64,000 nt of DNA. It comes from Hofstenia miamia (lineage: Eukaryota > Xenacoelomorpha > Acoela). The translations under genes and the position numbers were made by a program. The DNA lies in the NCBI GenBank assembly GCA_004352715.1, contig SCFE01000008.1, forward strand, positions 1,800,665 to 1,864,664. Reading direction: 5' to 3'. The notes beneath the pieces are model-generated. The model made no database searches, was not told where the DNA came from, and worked only from the letters and a program-made list of their open reading frames with translations. Shown here piece after piece: positions 23,642 to 36,787 of this stretch. How positions within the stretch are numbered: position 1 is the stretch's first letter; each line of letters opens with the position of its first letter.

Positions 23642-25562
23642 CGATAGGAAAGCTAATACGAGTAAAAATCCCTATCCTTATACCTAACCTATGAGCATCT
23701 CAGGTAAGCACCGGCTATACACGATGCACCTGTTAACTGGAGTCGTGAACCACCGTCTAGAATACCCAAGAGCTCAAACGTTTAGCTTTCCATTGTATTA
23801 AATATAATAACCTGATACTAAAACGTAAAGTAAATCCAGTAAATTCAATTCATCACCAAAATGATCAATTACACAATTTTTATAGTGAAAAATTAACAAA
23901 CAATCAAATATTTGACTAGTACCTGCTAATTCCAGTTGTTGACAATTTCAAACGCTTTAATTTTTGTTCGTCTGCTGATGACGCACTTCTGCCTTAATTA
24001 GCAGTTGCGATTTAGGTCTAGTGCCTTTTTGCCAAATAAATTAATATAAAAAATTACTGCACTATAAATTTACAAATAATTAATTAATCATAATCATATG
24101 TTTTTACAATTAATATTTTATTTCAATATTCAGTCTTAGTTTCTTCTTCTTTTTTCTTAATTTGACCACATATGATGTAGATTACGTTACATTATGGCTT
24201 ATTGCAATTGGGTAACTTTGCAGAAAGCAAGTACATTAAGTTTTCTGAAAGTTTTTCTTAAAGTTTTTCAAAAGAATTTAAATCATTAAAGTGGAATAAC
24301 TACAAAAATTTTCTTAATTTGAAAAGGAATTTAATTAATTAAACTCGTACAATGGTTAAAGCTTATTTTTCATAAGATTAAATTGTTAACGTAACTCTGA
24401 AGATTTTAGCTTTAAAAATTGATATATTAAATTAAAACTAATTACTTTAATCTAATATGGCGTGCTGATGACAGAAATTTCTAATAGATTCATTTTAACT
24501 TCACATGCGTTTCACATCAAGACCTACATTTAGATGACCTAGAAACTCCCTAAAAATATAATCCAATGTAATTTGGTAAAAAAGCTAGCACATGCTTTTA
24601 TTACATCTCTACCAGAAGCAGTATACTACTGTATTTGAAATACAGCGACAGGCTTATGTTTCCATTTATTCGTTGCGGTTTTCTCTAAACCCTTTTGATA
24701 GAAGTTTGGATTTTTTGAGTAAGTTTGCATTTTTTAAGAATATTGTTGTACATGCACATTTTGGCAAAAAGGTAAATCTTTAGCAAATAGATGACAAATA
24801 GCAAGCTAGAAGCAATACATTGAAGAGAACAGAAATGAACTTTATACAATTCTTTAAACATTACAGATGAGACTGGTAAAATCCAATGACGGCCTAAGCT
24901 GTTGCAACATGAAATCACAATATAAATTAATTTCATAATTAATCATAATAACAACATTTTTGAAATTTGCAACATCTGAATGCAAGCAGGGTGTTCATTT
25001 TGCTTATTCCGTAAAGAGCTGTTATTGTAATTGTAATTCAGTTTTCATATTGCTCATGAATATTTTGTTTTGGAATTTCATTGTACCTATATACTACAAT
25101 TTCTAAAGACTAGATATTTGAAAGGGCAATTCGTTTCTATTTTGTGATTTTAGAGTCCTTGAGAAAGAACATGGTCATAAAAGTCATTCACAATTACTAC
25201 AAATTCCTTATTATGGTTCTGTGTTGCATGTGGGAAAGGAAATGTTTGGAGTGTTTGAACCATATTTTAATTCTGAATATCACTCATGAAGCATGTTTGG
25301 AAAAATTATTTCTAATGCTTTGGATGTGTATTCATAAATCAATCACAAGTCTATAACTGTTAACTAAACAAACACCGCCAATAAAATTTATATTATTTCA
25401 AGATTGTTCCGCCAACATATTTTATTAAATATACCAGAATTTTCTAATAACTTTAATAAAATAACAAAACATTTCTTCAGTCTTTTTCACAAAATTTGCA
25501 TATACATTAATATTTTTCAAAAATGAAAATATTTTCCAAAAAATCCAAACTGTTCTTTCAAG

Positions 25563-25672
25563 ATTATATTATGAACAAATAGATGTTAATTGCATTAGTT
25601 TCTGCGTTCTTACTAAAAAGTGAACATACATATATTTATGACTGCACCGATAAATTCTGTAACCTTGTTACC
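25563..25672. repeat. Local duplicate of 26757-26866
   Basis: The stretch from ttatattatgaacaaatag to cttgttacctt is nearly identical to 26757-26866 in the same unit. In copy 2 the corresponding place (about 34896-35070) holds unrelated sequence. The two copies were therefore rearranged independently here. Confidence 0.7.
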
Positions 25673-27450
25673 TTAACACTAGAACGGCCATTACTCCTTG
25701 TGATTCTTTTTCATGCAGCATTTCAAAATAGAACTACATCAACATGCCCTAATTAGGATAATCCATTTTAAATCTCAATATCTAATTTTCTATAAAAACG
25801 TAAAATCTTCAGAAATCAGTGATAAATTAAATAAAAAAGGACTTAGCAATCATATTAGAACGAAGTTTGCGAATTTAATTAATTCAATTCAGTTTAAATT
25901 TATTAATGCAATATATATATACTTATATATATAATTAGTAGATTTAAACGATTAAAATTCGATTGAAAAATCTTAACATAAACGTTCATAAAACTTGAAG
26001 GCTCTTAGGATTCCAGAGGATGCTGAACTTGAAGAAGATTGAAATAATATGAATATGATGAAAAACATTGTTATATAATTGGAGTGTTCCAACATCACAT
26101 TGATTTTGAACTTCCTGGGAAGCGATCTTCCAGGAATGTGTCTTATTGGTTTGAATACCTTATCTTCACATCTTCAGAGATCTCTAACAAGAAAGCTAGA
26201 TGTTTTAAATATTTTAACAAAGTACCCAATTTACTAGTATAAACATATAGTATAACTCAAGAAACTTTTGCCATAAAAGCTTAAAATTTTTTCATCATAA
26301 CCAACTCCTACAAATCACTATTAAATATATTGACATCTTAGTATAATGAAATTTTATCAAGTTGAGCTAATATCTTTGACGTTTGTTGAATTTCTATGAA
26401 AAATTATCTATTTGCTTGAAAAATATATTTATTGCTAGATCTTTTCTTGTCAGAATTTAAATGCTAATTATTATTGGAAATAGTTTTTACTTTTGCTTCT
26501 AGCAAAAGATTACAGCACTAAATACTCTAATTTGTGAAAAAGCGATTAATTTGTAAGCATCGCCAATGTGAGAATTTAAAAACCTGCATATGTTATCTTT
26601 ACATAATAGCCAAAAGAGTTCTTTGGAAATCATTTTCAAAATTTATATGAAATATATGTTGACAACGTGATTCAAGAATAAACTGCATTCAACGCATTTA
26701 ATAAACAATATTTGACAATATTTTTATTTTTTTATTTCCAGTAAGCCGTAGATTTTATATTATGAACAAATAGATGTTAATTGCATTAGTTTCTGCGTTC
26801 TTACTAAAAAGTGAATATACATAAATTTATGACTGCACCAATAAATTCTGTAACCTTGTTACCTTGAGTATAGCAAAGAAAGCATGAGATAGAATATTAA
26901 AACAATGTAAAATAAAATGTAATTATAATATCTTAAGAGGCTAAATCTTAGTAAAGATGATTAAGGATACTTTATGTACAATATTCTTTTTATATTTTAA
27001 GCTTATTGACTGGCATTGAACTCACTAATCATGTAGAAGAGAAACTTTCTTTGCTCCTGAGAGTTCGTAATCAGGTTGACATGAATATCGATCATCATTC
27101 CTAAAACTTTTTCTCCTGTGTAATGACACTTTTTTTGCGACTATTGTTTGAACTTCAATACGTTTTCCATTTTTTAACCGTTTTTAACTGGTACTGGCAA
27201 AAAATCATTTTCTTTACTACAAAACAATTTTATAAATGTCCACGAATTTTCACCAACAAAATCCTTCAAAGTTTTTGAACCAAAACAAGAAGCTGTTGGG
27301 ATTTCTAACTGCCAAGCGATTGCTTATATATATATATACATATATATATATAATATATATTGTGTAAAAAGTGTGCTTAAACTATTCATTGTAAAAAACA
27401 AGAAATATTTTATGTATACATGTTTAGAGTGTCTCTACTAATCGTCAGTA

Positions 27451-28190
27451 CTAAATAACTAAAATAATATGGGGTAAATACAAATTTAATAAAATGAAAT
27501 TGTAATTCGCAGATCTTTGACTTAGTTGTTTATCTAATAGATTCTCCTTCGTTTCTTTTATGAATATAGCTTCNTTGAAGATGACCTCGCATATCCTCTG
27601 AAATTTTGTATTCCATTTGTCTTTTCGTTTCCCCAATATATGAATTTGCATCATCACATTAATAATTGCATATGCATGAGGAAACTAAAGGAGTTGGAAT
27701 ATAGATGTCTTCAGGGATTGAAATATTGGCCTAATCTTGACACTTAATTTTTGGTTACAGCGTTGGACCTACTTTTTCAAGGTAGTTACTGAATTTGATG
27801 TAATATTCCGTGGTTTCCAAGTTATTTTCTCTTCTTTTCTTGGTTGTGTTGTATTACGAAATATTTTATCAATTTCCGATTTAATCATTTTTTAAAGATT
27901 TCCATTTCTTAATAAGATGTTTGATATTGCTTCAAATGCATTATTTAGATGTTCATATGGTGAGCATGTAAAAAATGCTCGATTTAAGATGGCTTTGATC
28001 GTATTTCTTTTATGTATCAACTCACAAAGTGATGCAAAAGGAATAAAGTCCAGTATTTGTGGGTTTTCTATGACCTTTCCTTATAAAATTGTTTTTAGTT
28101 TTAATAATTTCTACATCTAGGAAACTTAGTCTTTCATTTTGTTCCGTTTCAACTGAAAATATCAAAATGGATTATTGTCATATAAAAATT
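27451..28190 (-). mobile_element. Penelope-like retroelement fragment, copy 1
   Basis: Minus strand reads SFLDVEIIKTKNNFIRKGHRKPTNTGLY near 28045-28150, the reverse-transcriptase block FLDxx...YRKPTxTxxY. Degraded frames follow, then NSYIGETKR and EAIFIKETKENLLDKQLSQR at 27530-27650, resembling the YxGxTxR...E...IxEAI tail of GIY-YIG-type endonuclease domains in Penelope-like elements. Several stops, frame changes and one N (27574) are present. It is a dead 3' fragment. Parts of the family assignment rest on short motifs. Confidence 0.6.
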
Positions 28191-28204
28191 TTAACAGATC
28201 ATTG

Positions 28205-28207
<3 letters not shown>

Positions 28208-28265
<58 letters not shown>
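28208..28265. repeat. TA microsatellite at the duplication junction
   Basis: About 58 bases of alternating TA join the end of copy 1 to the start of copy 2. Similar runs bound the outer ends at 17945-17973 and 37548-37585. Confidence 0.9.
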
Positions 28266-28270
<5 letters not shown>

Positions 28271-29374
28271 ATTACATAAAGGATCAAATTTCAAAAAGAA
28301 ATATTCATAAAAAATTTAGATGAGAAAAACCTGATTTATTTGAGCAGTGCAAAGAGGGTCTGTAAATATAATAACAACGACTAGTTTTGTTTAATAGTAT
28401 TTAATGTAACACTTAAGATGCATTGAATTTAATTCACAAAGTAACAAAAATATTTTCTATAGCTTTAAAAAATTTATATTTCACAGAACCTCAATATTTT
28501 AATAAAAATGATTCAAAAGCATTGCTTAGACACTAAGAACAAAATTACTTTAGTACTTATCAGATTTTGTTATTAAATTATGCAAAAATGTAGACATTAG
28601 ATTTCTACATTCGTAAGCATGACTGATTGCAACATTTTCTATTCTAGATTATAATGTAAAATTAAAATAAGTATAATCACAAAATTTTTAATAACAAGCT
28701 ACATAATGTAATATTGTTAATATTTTGACGGATGCCCATTTGGCAAATTATTCTCTCTAGTCTCAAACCCAACAACTTTTCAATGCTTTTCATGTATCAC
28801 CAGTAAATGCATTTGGCCTGATGTAGTCCCATCAAAATGTAAACGTATTATTCCGCCATGAACACCAATGGTAACCATCACATCCCACATAACTTAATAC
28901 ATTGTCTTCAAAATATTCTAACTTTAACGTTAAAATGTGAGCAGAAGAACCAGTTTTAGGGTATGTGTTTCAGCAAGGATGACTAAATGGTCAACAATTA
29001 ACCCTTTTTCTTTATACTTGTGCTACATGGCGTATTACCTTTTCGTTCATAAATAAACAGTGCATATATGATAGAAGTTGAAGTTGAGGTTATTACATTC
29101 TTTCATAAAGTTCTTTATTTTTCTCGTAGTCTTCTTAACTTTATCCTGTCAAAAACTTTACTGGTGTCAATTTTCTCACGTAAGCCATAATCTTATAATG
29201 TTGCAGATGCAATTGCTGCTCTGTAGTATTAGAAAATCATAAAGATCACACTCTAGTTATATTGGGTATTTAATCAATTGTGAATTTACTTCTTTGTCTG
29301 TATCAGTTTCCACTAAGCATGCATCGTTATCTACATCGTAAAAGGTAATTTCACATCCACTTTATTTAACGCCG

Positions 29375-29918
29375 AATCATAATACCTTTACTTTTCAAGC
29401 TTCTTTTTTCTCTCTTGACCATTTTGGAAGCCATTGCTTGATCCGTGTCACCAATTATAATTTGTCTACTATTTTTCTGATCCAGTAAAAAAGTTCTCTC
29501 TGCAAAGGGAACCTTCATCTCTCTTGAACAAGAGCAACCCAGAAATTCTTTGCATCGGCATGCCGCAATGTCAAGTAGTACTTTGCTTTCTACTTTAGCC
29601 TTTCAATGGTTTCCCTAGGTGTGCCAGTTTTCTTCAATATCACCCTTAAGTTGCAAAGTAAGTTTACGATATTATTCTCGATTTTTCTTAGGGATGCGGT
29701 TGGTATGCTAGCTTTATCCAGTGCTCAGTTATTGCAATCGAAGCTTTGGAAATTACTTTAGTTGAAGCTGTTGTTTTTGGATAATCTAATTTTAGAAAAA
29801 TGAAATATCGCATTACATCACCAATGGAAGGCAGTTCAATTGGAGAGCCATATGCAGGACAACAAGTGCAACTTTGGGTTTTAGTAGACATAGCAATGAT
29901 AAATCTTAAAATATACAT
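29375..29918 (-). pseudogene. Degraded Cys-rich gene, copy 2
   Basis: This is the duplicate of 19058-19601, with the same CTCCPAYGSP start and the same premature stop after YQPHP. It differs by a few substitutions (for example IDLPSIGDA against IELPSIGDV). Because the lesions are shared, it cannot serve as the intact parent. Confidence 0.5.
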
Positions 29919-30254
29919 TTGCGCATTATTTTGATATGAAATATTTAGATAAAGGTAATAAAAAAATATATAGCATTAATAAAAATCTTAACAGATCTAA
30001 TAAATGCAATAAACCTTTATATACGTTTCCGTAAGAAACCTATAATTACATTATAGTTGCAAATAATTTCAATAACAAATTTAGCCCTTTTATGTTATTG
30101 TTACTGTGGGAAGTTAGAAAAATTTTCATATATTTCATAAAGATGGAGGAGCTAAAATTTTACCAAACAAGAAGCAAGGTAAATGAGACATAAAATTGAT
30201 AAAATGTATATATTTGAAACAATTATACCTAGGAGCAACGTTTTAATTCTACCG

Positions 30255-30403
30255 AAATTTTATCCTTCAAACCCGTGAACAGGCGCATGCCATTGCGCGA
30301 AGTCTCTGACTTTGAGCACGATACGCTTCAATGGTTTTGAAATATATTTGCACATATCAAGAAACATTCAAATTTCCTTGTTGCTTCCAAGGACTCAGAA
30401 TCG
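30255..30403. other. 149-bp segment present only in copy 2
   Basis: Copy 1 reads ctaccg directly into tataaatac. Copy 2 has about 149 bases between, somewhat richer in G and C and containing aggcgcatgccattgcgcga. Only cg is repeated at the edges, so it looks like a deletion in copy 1 or a non-transposon insertion in copy 2. Confidence 0.7.
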
Positions 30404-32724
30404 TATAAATACATGAACATTAAGTATGGAGAGAGTTTAAATCTTTTTGAAAAATTCAAAATTTTCAAAGAAAACCTGTTAATCTTTTCGACAACCCCAG
30501 GCACAGCAATGCGGTAAAAAATTGTCAACATTTTAATAAAGTATTTTTCCCAAAACACTTACCCGTCCCCAACATTTTCAAATTCTTCGAAAATTAGAGA
30601 AATGGTTTGTGTTTAAATCAGACGATAGGCTCCTTATGGTATTTTGGTTACATGTAGTAATTGCGTAATTTTCCAATTTCATAAATTCAATAAAAATTAT
30701 ATTTGCGAATAAATGATGTCTTAACATTCGCCAGTAGAGGGATACAAAATTAACTGACAAAATCTCTTGTAATTTATGGGGTAAATATTATCGAACATTG
30801 AGAAAAGCACATTTACAATTTAGAGATGACAATTTTTACTTATGTTATAGTCGAATTATTTACTACATTTTTTCTAGTGGGTTTTCGTAATATAATATCA
30901 GCCATTCGACCCACAGTAATGAATTTTCTGATAACTATAATGAGCAACGGGTTATTTCAGTTTTAAAATTGAAACGGACTTTCAAAAATGCCCATGTTGC
31001 AGTTATTATAACGTATATATTATTCAAGCATAAAAATTTTTAACAGCCCTGTGACATTTTTATAACAACAATTTTCAAATATTTGCTTTTACAAAATTAT
31101 AACAAATGCCCTATAAAAAATGTAACAAAACGAGTGATATGCCGGAGAATTACTAAAGTTCAATAGCAAAATAGTGTTTAATTAATATCGATTTGGGATT
31201 ATGTCATTTTCTAAGGCTTTTTAAATATCAATATTTGAAATAATACATTTATGAAGTATTCTTAAACCCGCTCATTTTCTGTAAACTAAGTTATTTTTAA
31301 ACATTTTGTCTGAACTTCAACGTGGCTATAATTAAAGCGTGAATTTCATCGTGAAACAAACTTATTTCCAGAACTAAGCAGTGAGGAATGAATTTAATTA
31401 AAATACTCGGTATGGAGAGAATTTAAATCTTTTTCAAAAATTCAAAAATTTCTAAGAAAACTTGTTAATCTATTCATTAATCTCTGCCACAGCAATAAGC
31501 TTTAATAAATATTTTCAACATTGTATTAATGCATATTCTTCATGAGAAAATTCTAGGCTGTTTAAGGTTAAGGAATCAGAGCATCAACCATAAACATTTA
31601 GTTCTATAAATCTAACTTACATACGCATCTCTGTATATACCACGTGAACAATTCACGTGTAAATGTATACAATATTGAGTAAAATTTTCAATTTTGATAT
31701 GTAATTCATATTCGGATATTCAATTTGTGCAAAATCTGAACTTAAGAATTGTATTATTTTTGAGTTTGAATTTTACTGATTAGATTTTTTCAATTGATTG
31801 AATTTTTCCAATTTGATTGGATGTTTTTGTGCTTAGATGACGCCTTAGTGCGAATTTAACTAAATCTGTTTTACCACTTATACGTCATTTTAGTTATTAG
31901 CAATGATTTCCATATATACGATATTTTTGAAATTTTGCTCAATTTATAATCTAATGGTTTCAAGTCCTGGGACCCGGTATTCATAAGACATTAAAAAATT
32001 TAAAAGTAGTGTCAATTGCTTCAAATTTTAAAATTTTTCTAATTTTTCTAATATCACTTATAAACCACCAATAATTGTCGATATACCAAAAAAGTGCACT
32101 CCTAGATCTATTCATGAGAAATCAAATCCTCTAAAATTTTGCAAACATAGATTAAAATTGAATAGGTGTCGAGAACATGGGTGGGGATGGGATGGGTTTA
32201 TGGCTTATTGCAATTGGGCAACTTTGCAGAAAGCAAGTACATTAAGTTTTCTGAAAGTTTTTCTTAAAGTTTTTCAAAAGAATTTAAATCATTAAAGTGG
32301 AATAACTACAAAAATTTTCTTAATTTGAAAAGGAATTTAATTAATTAAACTCGTACATACCGACAGTGTATGATGGTTAAAGCTTATTTTTCGTAAGATT
32401 AAATTGTTAACTTAATTCAGAAGATTTTAGGTTTAAAAATTGATATATTAAATTAAAACTAATTACTTTAATCTAATTTGGCGTGCTGATGACAGAAATT
32501 TCTAATAGATTCATTTTAACTTCACATGCGTTTCACATCAAGACCTAAATTAAATGACCTAGACACTCCCTAAAAATATAATCCAATGTAATTTGGTAAA
32601 AAAGCTAGCACATATTTTTATTAAATCTCCACCAGAAGCAGTATACTACTGCATTTGAAATACAGCGACAGGCTTACGTTTCCATTTATTCGTTGCGGTT
32701 TTCTCTAAACCCTTTTGATAGAAG

Positions 32725-34031
32725 TGTAGAATCATGCCAACTCGCCGTGATGGCCGTACTTAGAGAAAACTGTTACTTTTCTTAGGTTAAACATAACGCG
32801 AGGTTGACAATTTTCCAATTTCTCTCCTCTACTGTAAATGCGTGGTTCATTAACTTATTTAATATACCGGAGCCTTTGTAGCTACTTAGTTAACCAAACT
32901 TATTTAGATCAAGCAGAGAGATTAGAGAACAGGATCGACGCTCAAATAGAAGCGGCGCACTCTCAGGAACACACTCGCCAGCTGCATCTTACCAATGTGA
33001 CTGCCAACGTAGTAAAGAGAACAATAATGGAATGGTGATGTGCATAGTGAACTCAGTGTAATGGTGATTGCAACTACCTAACAATTTAGTGCATTGATTG
33101 TTTTTGTTATTACGAGCTAATGCAATAAACGAAATGTCGCAACCGTTCTGCTGTGGTAGCTTATTATGAGGCCCTACATTTAATAACCCTACATATAGAT
33201 AAATAGATAACAGCCCTTTGTACATGTAAACAATCAATGCCGTCAGCAAGAAATAAGAAATATAAGTCGGCCGAAGGTCTCCCTTACAGAACATTGAGCA
33301 ACATGTAACAACTATTAAAGTAACCATATGTAATAATCTATAAAGATACAATCGTAATATATATTCCAGTATGACCACTGTTAAATCATCCATCATCGTG
33401 TAACATCGTAGAGGTGGTAACAAATAACTTAAGTTTAGCAATAAGATAATTAACATGTAAGACTCGTAGGTCGCGATAACACTATCTGACAAGCAATGAC
33501 ATTTAGGAAAGCTATAACGGCAAAAACTCCTACACCTATTCGTAACCTTAGAGTACAACGTGAACTGGAGGTGGGAGACCACCATACAATTACCCTAGCT
33601 TGTATACGTTTAGCTTTCCATTTAAATATACAAAATGACCTGACAATAGAAAACTAATCCAAAGTAGATTTGCTCATCAATTATTACATCCAATGCATTA
33701 TATTTATAGCACTTTTTGATAAACAATTAAACACTCAACAAGTACCTGCTATTCTTTCTTGTTGACAGTTTTCCCTCGCTTTAATATTTCTGTTAATTTT
33801 ACGCAACGTCAGCTTTAATTTGACTATGCTGTTTGACCATCTTTTGTTTTGTCAAATACCGTCGAGTATAATTTTAAGTATTAACTGCACAAAACATTTT
33901 ACAAACTGAATAATCAATCCTATCATGATTTACAATTAATCATTATAATCAATAATAATTTTAGTCTTTGTTTCTTCATTCTTTTCCTCTCATCCTGACC
34001 AATCATGATAGTCTTGATAGATTATGTCACA
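32725..34031 (-). mobile_element. Solo family A LTR with empty-site proof
   Basis: This 1307-bp insertion starts TGTAGAATC, ends GTCACA and is flanked by GAAG at 32721-32724 and 34032-34035. Copy 1 shows the empty site gatagaagtttgg at 24705. The sense strand is minus, where it starts TGTGACATAATC like the LTR at 47390. No internal region is present, so LTR-LTR recombination removed it. Confidence 0.92.
32989..33585 (-). CDS. Open frame inside solo family A LTR
   Basis: With 198 codons this is the longest of four related LTR frames. It has hydrophobic stretches (YMLIILLLNLSYLLPPL, FLLTALIVYMYKGLL), then HNKL, NNKNNQCTKL and a C-terminal HITIPLL. The last three blocks align with 48081-48443. 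Whether it is translated is unknown, since LTR DNA conservation alone could produce the similarity. Confidence 0.3.
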   Translation of the reverse strand: MVVSHLQFTLYSKVTNRCRSFCRYSFPKCHCLSDSVIATYESYMLIILLLNLSYLLPPLRCYTMMDDLTVVILEYILRLYLYRLLHMVTLIVVTCCSMFCKGDLRPTYISYFLLTALIVYMYKGLLSIYLYVGLLNVGPHNKLPQQNGCDISFIALARNNKNNQCTKLLGSCNHHYTEFTMHITIPLLFSLLRWQSHW

Positions 34032-36787
34032 GAAGTTTGGATTTTTTGAGTAAGTTTGCATTTTTTAAGAATATTGTTGTACATGCACATTTTGGCAAAA
34101 AGGTAAATCTTTAGCAAATAGATGACAAATAGCAAGCTAGAAGCAATACATTGAAGAGAACAGAAATGAACTTTATACAATTATTTGAACATTACAGATG
34201 AGACTGGTAAAATCCAATGACGGCCTAAACTGTTGCAACATGAAATCACAATATAAATTAATTTCATAATTAATCATAATAACAACATTTTTAAAATTTG
34301 CAACACCTGAAGGCAAGCAGGGTGTTCATTTTCCTTATTCCGTAAAGAGCTGTTATTGTAATTGTATTTCAGTTTTCATATTGCTCATGAATATTTTGTT
34401 TTGGAATTTCATTGTACCTATATACTACAATTTCTAAAGACGAGATATTTAAAAGGGCAATTCATTTCTATTTTGTGATTTTAGAGTCTTTAAGAAAGAA
34501 CATGGTCATAAAAGTCATTCACAATTACTACAAATTCCTTATTATGGTTCTGTGTTCCATGTGGGAAAGGAAATGTTTGGAGTGTTTGAACCATATTGTA
34601 ATTCTGAATATCACTCATGAAGCATGTTTGGAAAAATTATTTCTAATGCTTTGGATGTGTATTCATAAATCAATCACAAGTCTATAACTGTTAACTAAAC
34701 AAACACCGCCAATAAAATTTATATTATTTCAAGATTGTTCCGCCAACATATTTTATTAAATATACCAGAATTTTCTAATAACTTTAATAAAATAACAAAA
34801 CATTTCTTCAGTCTTTTTCACAAAATTTGCATATACATTAATATTTTTCAAAAATGAAAATATTTTCCAAAAAATCCAAACTGTTCTTTCAAGATGGAAA
34901 AGACTGTTGCTGCAAACTAGAATGTACTGCTTCACAATCATTGGTCAGTTAAACAAAAGAGTAACGTGCTAGCTTATTAGTGAACAGCTTGGGATTCTAT
35001 TGTGAGGAATTTCTTAATTATTTAAATGGAGCTGGTGAAGGTACAACAAATCTTTTAGAAATTTGTGTACATCAACATGCCCTAATAGATTAGGATAATC
35101 CATTTTAAATCTCAATATCTAATTTTCTATAAAAACGTAAAATCTTCAGAAATCAGTGATAAATTAAATAAAAAAGGACTTAGCAATCATATTAGAACGA
35201 AGTTTGCGAATTTAATTAATTCAATTCAGTTTAAATTTATTAATGCAATATATATATACTTATATATATAATTAGTAGATTTAAACGATTAAAATTCGAT
35301 TGAAAAATCTTAACATAAACGTTCATAAAACTTGAAGGCTCTTAGGATTCCAGAGGATGCTGAACTTGAAGAAGATTGAAATAATATGAATATGATGAAA
35401 AACATTGTTATATAATTGGAGTGTTCCAACATCACATTGATTTTGAACTTCCTGGGAAGCGATCTTCCAGGAATGTGTCTTATTGGTTTGAATACCTTAT
35501 CTTCACATCTTCAGAGATCTCTAACAAGAAAGCTAGATGTTTTAAATATTTTAACAAATACCCCATTTACTAGTATAAACATATAGTATAACTCAAGTAA
35601 CTTTTGCCATAAGAGCTTTAAATTTATTTCATCATAACCAACTCCTACAAATCACTATTAAATATATTGACATCTTAGTATAATGAAATTTTATCAAGTT
35701 GAGCTAATATCTTTGACGTTTGTTGAATTTCTATGAAAAATTATCTATTTGCTTGAAAAATATATTTATTGCTAGATCTTTTCTTGTCAGAATTTAAATG
35801 CTAATTATTATTGGAAATAGTTTTTACTTTTGATTCTAGCAAAAGATTACAGCACTAAATACTCTAATTTGTGAAAAAGCGATTAATTTGTAAGCATCGC
35901 CAATGTGAGAATTTAAAAACCTGCATATGTTATCTTTACATAATATCCAAAAGAGTTCTTTGGAAATCATTTTCAAAATTTATATGAAATATATGTTGAC
36001 AACGTGATTCAAGAATAAACTGCATTCAACGCATTTAATAAACAATATTTGCCAATATTTTTATTTTTTTATTTCCAGTAAGCCGTAGATTTTATATTAT
36101 GAACAAATAGATGTTAATTGCATTAGTTTCTGCGTTCTTACTAAAAAGTGAACATACATATATTTATGACTGCACCGATAAATTCTGTAACCTTGTTACC
36201 TTGAGTATAGCAAAGAAAGCATGAGATAGAATATTAAAACAATGTAAAATAAAATGTAATTATAATATCTTAAGAGGCTAAATCTTAGTAAAGATGATTA
36301 AGGATACTTTATGTACAATGTTCATTTTCATTTTTAAGCTTATTGACTGGCATTGAACTCACTAATCATGTAGAAGAGAAACTTTCTTTGCTCCTGAGAG
36401 TTCGTAATCAGGTTGACATGAATATCGATCATCATTCCTAAAACTTTTTCTCCTGTGTAATGACACTTTTTTTGCGACTATTGTTTGAACTTCAATACGT
36501 TTTCCATTTTTTAACCGTTTTTAACTGGTACTGGCAAAAAATCATTTTCTTTACTACAAAACAATTTTATAAATGTCCACGAATTTTCACCAACAAAATC
36601 CTTCAAAGTTTTTGAACCAAAACAAGAAGCTGTTGGGATTTCTAACTGCCAAGCGATTGCTTATATATATATATACATATATATATATAATATATATTGT
36701 GTAAAAAGTGTGCTTAAACTATTCATTGTAAAAAACAAGAAATATTTTATGTATACATGTTTAGAGTGTCTCTACTAATCGTCAGTA

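Larger units (their letters stand above)
21717..24191 (-). mobile_element. Family A LTR element, LTR-gap-LTR, inside copy 1
   Basis: The insertion starts TGTAGAATC, ends GTTACA and is flanked by TTAT on both sides. Copy 2 has the uninterrupted site gggtttatggcttattgc, proving the ends and a 4-bp target duplication. Sequence just before the N gap (22443-22641) and just after it (23642-23840) is the same LTR region. So a left and a right LTR are both represented, and the gap hides the rest. Sense is minus, judged from the plus-sense relatives at 47390 and 50273. Confidence 0.85.
17974..28207. repeat. Segmental duplication, copy 1
   Basis: Starting at ataattacataaagg after a TA run and ending at cattgacaaa before another TA run, this segment matches 28266-37547 over its whole length, apart from insertions. 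The match includes a 60-codon frame that is identical in both copies (20114-20296 and 30578-30760, minus strand). Copy 1 carries a family A LTR insertion (21717-24191) absent from copy 2, and lacks the one at 32725-34031. Most shared stretches differ only by scattered substitutions. A third, more diverged partial copy lies at 43446-44135. Confidence 0.9.

Noticed and set aside
27917-28120. Plus-strand frame of 67 codons (and its copy at 37254)
   Set aside because: It is antisense to the Penelope-like reverse-transcriptase fragment, which has recognisable motifs.
28208-28265. TA run as a replication origin or CRISPR-like feature
   Set aside because: It is a simple microsatellite, one of many in this AT-rich genome, with no spacers or unwinding elements.
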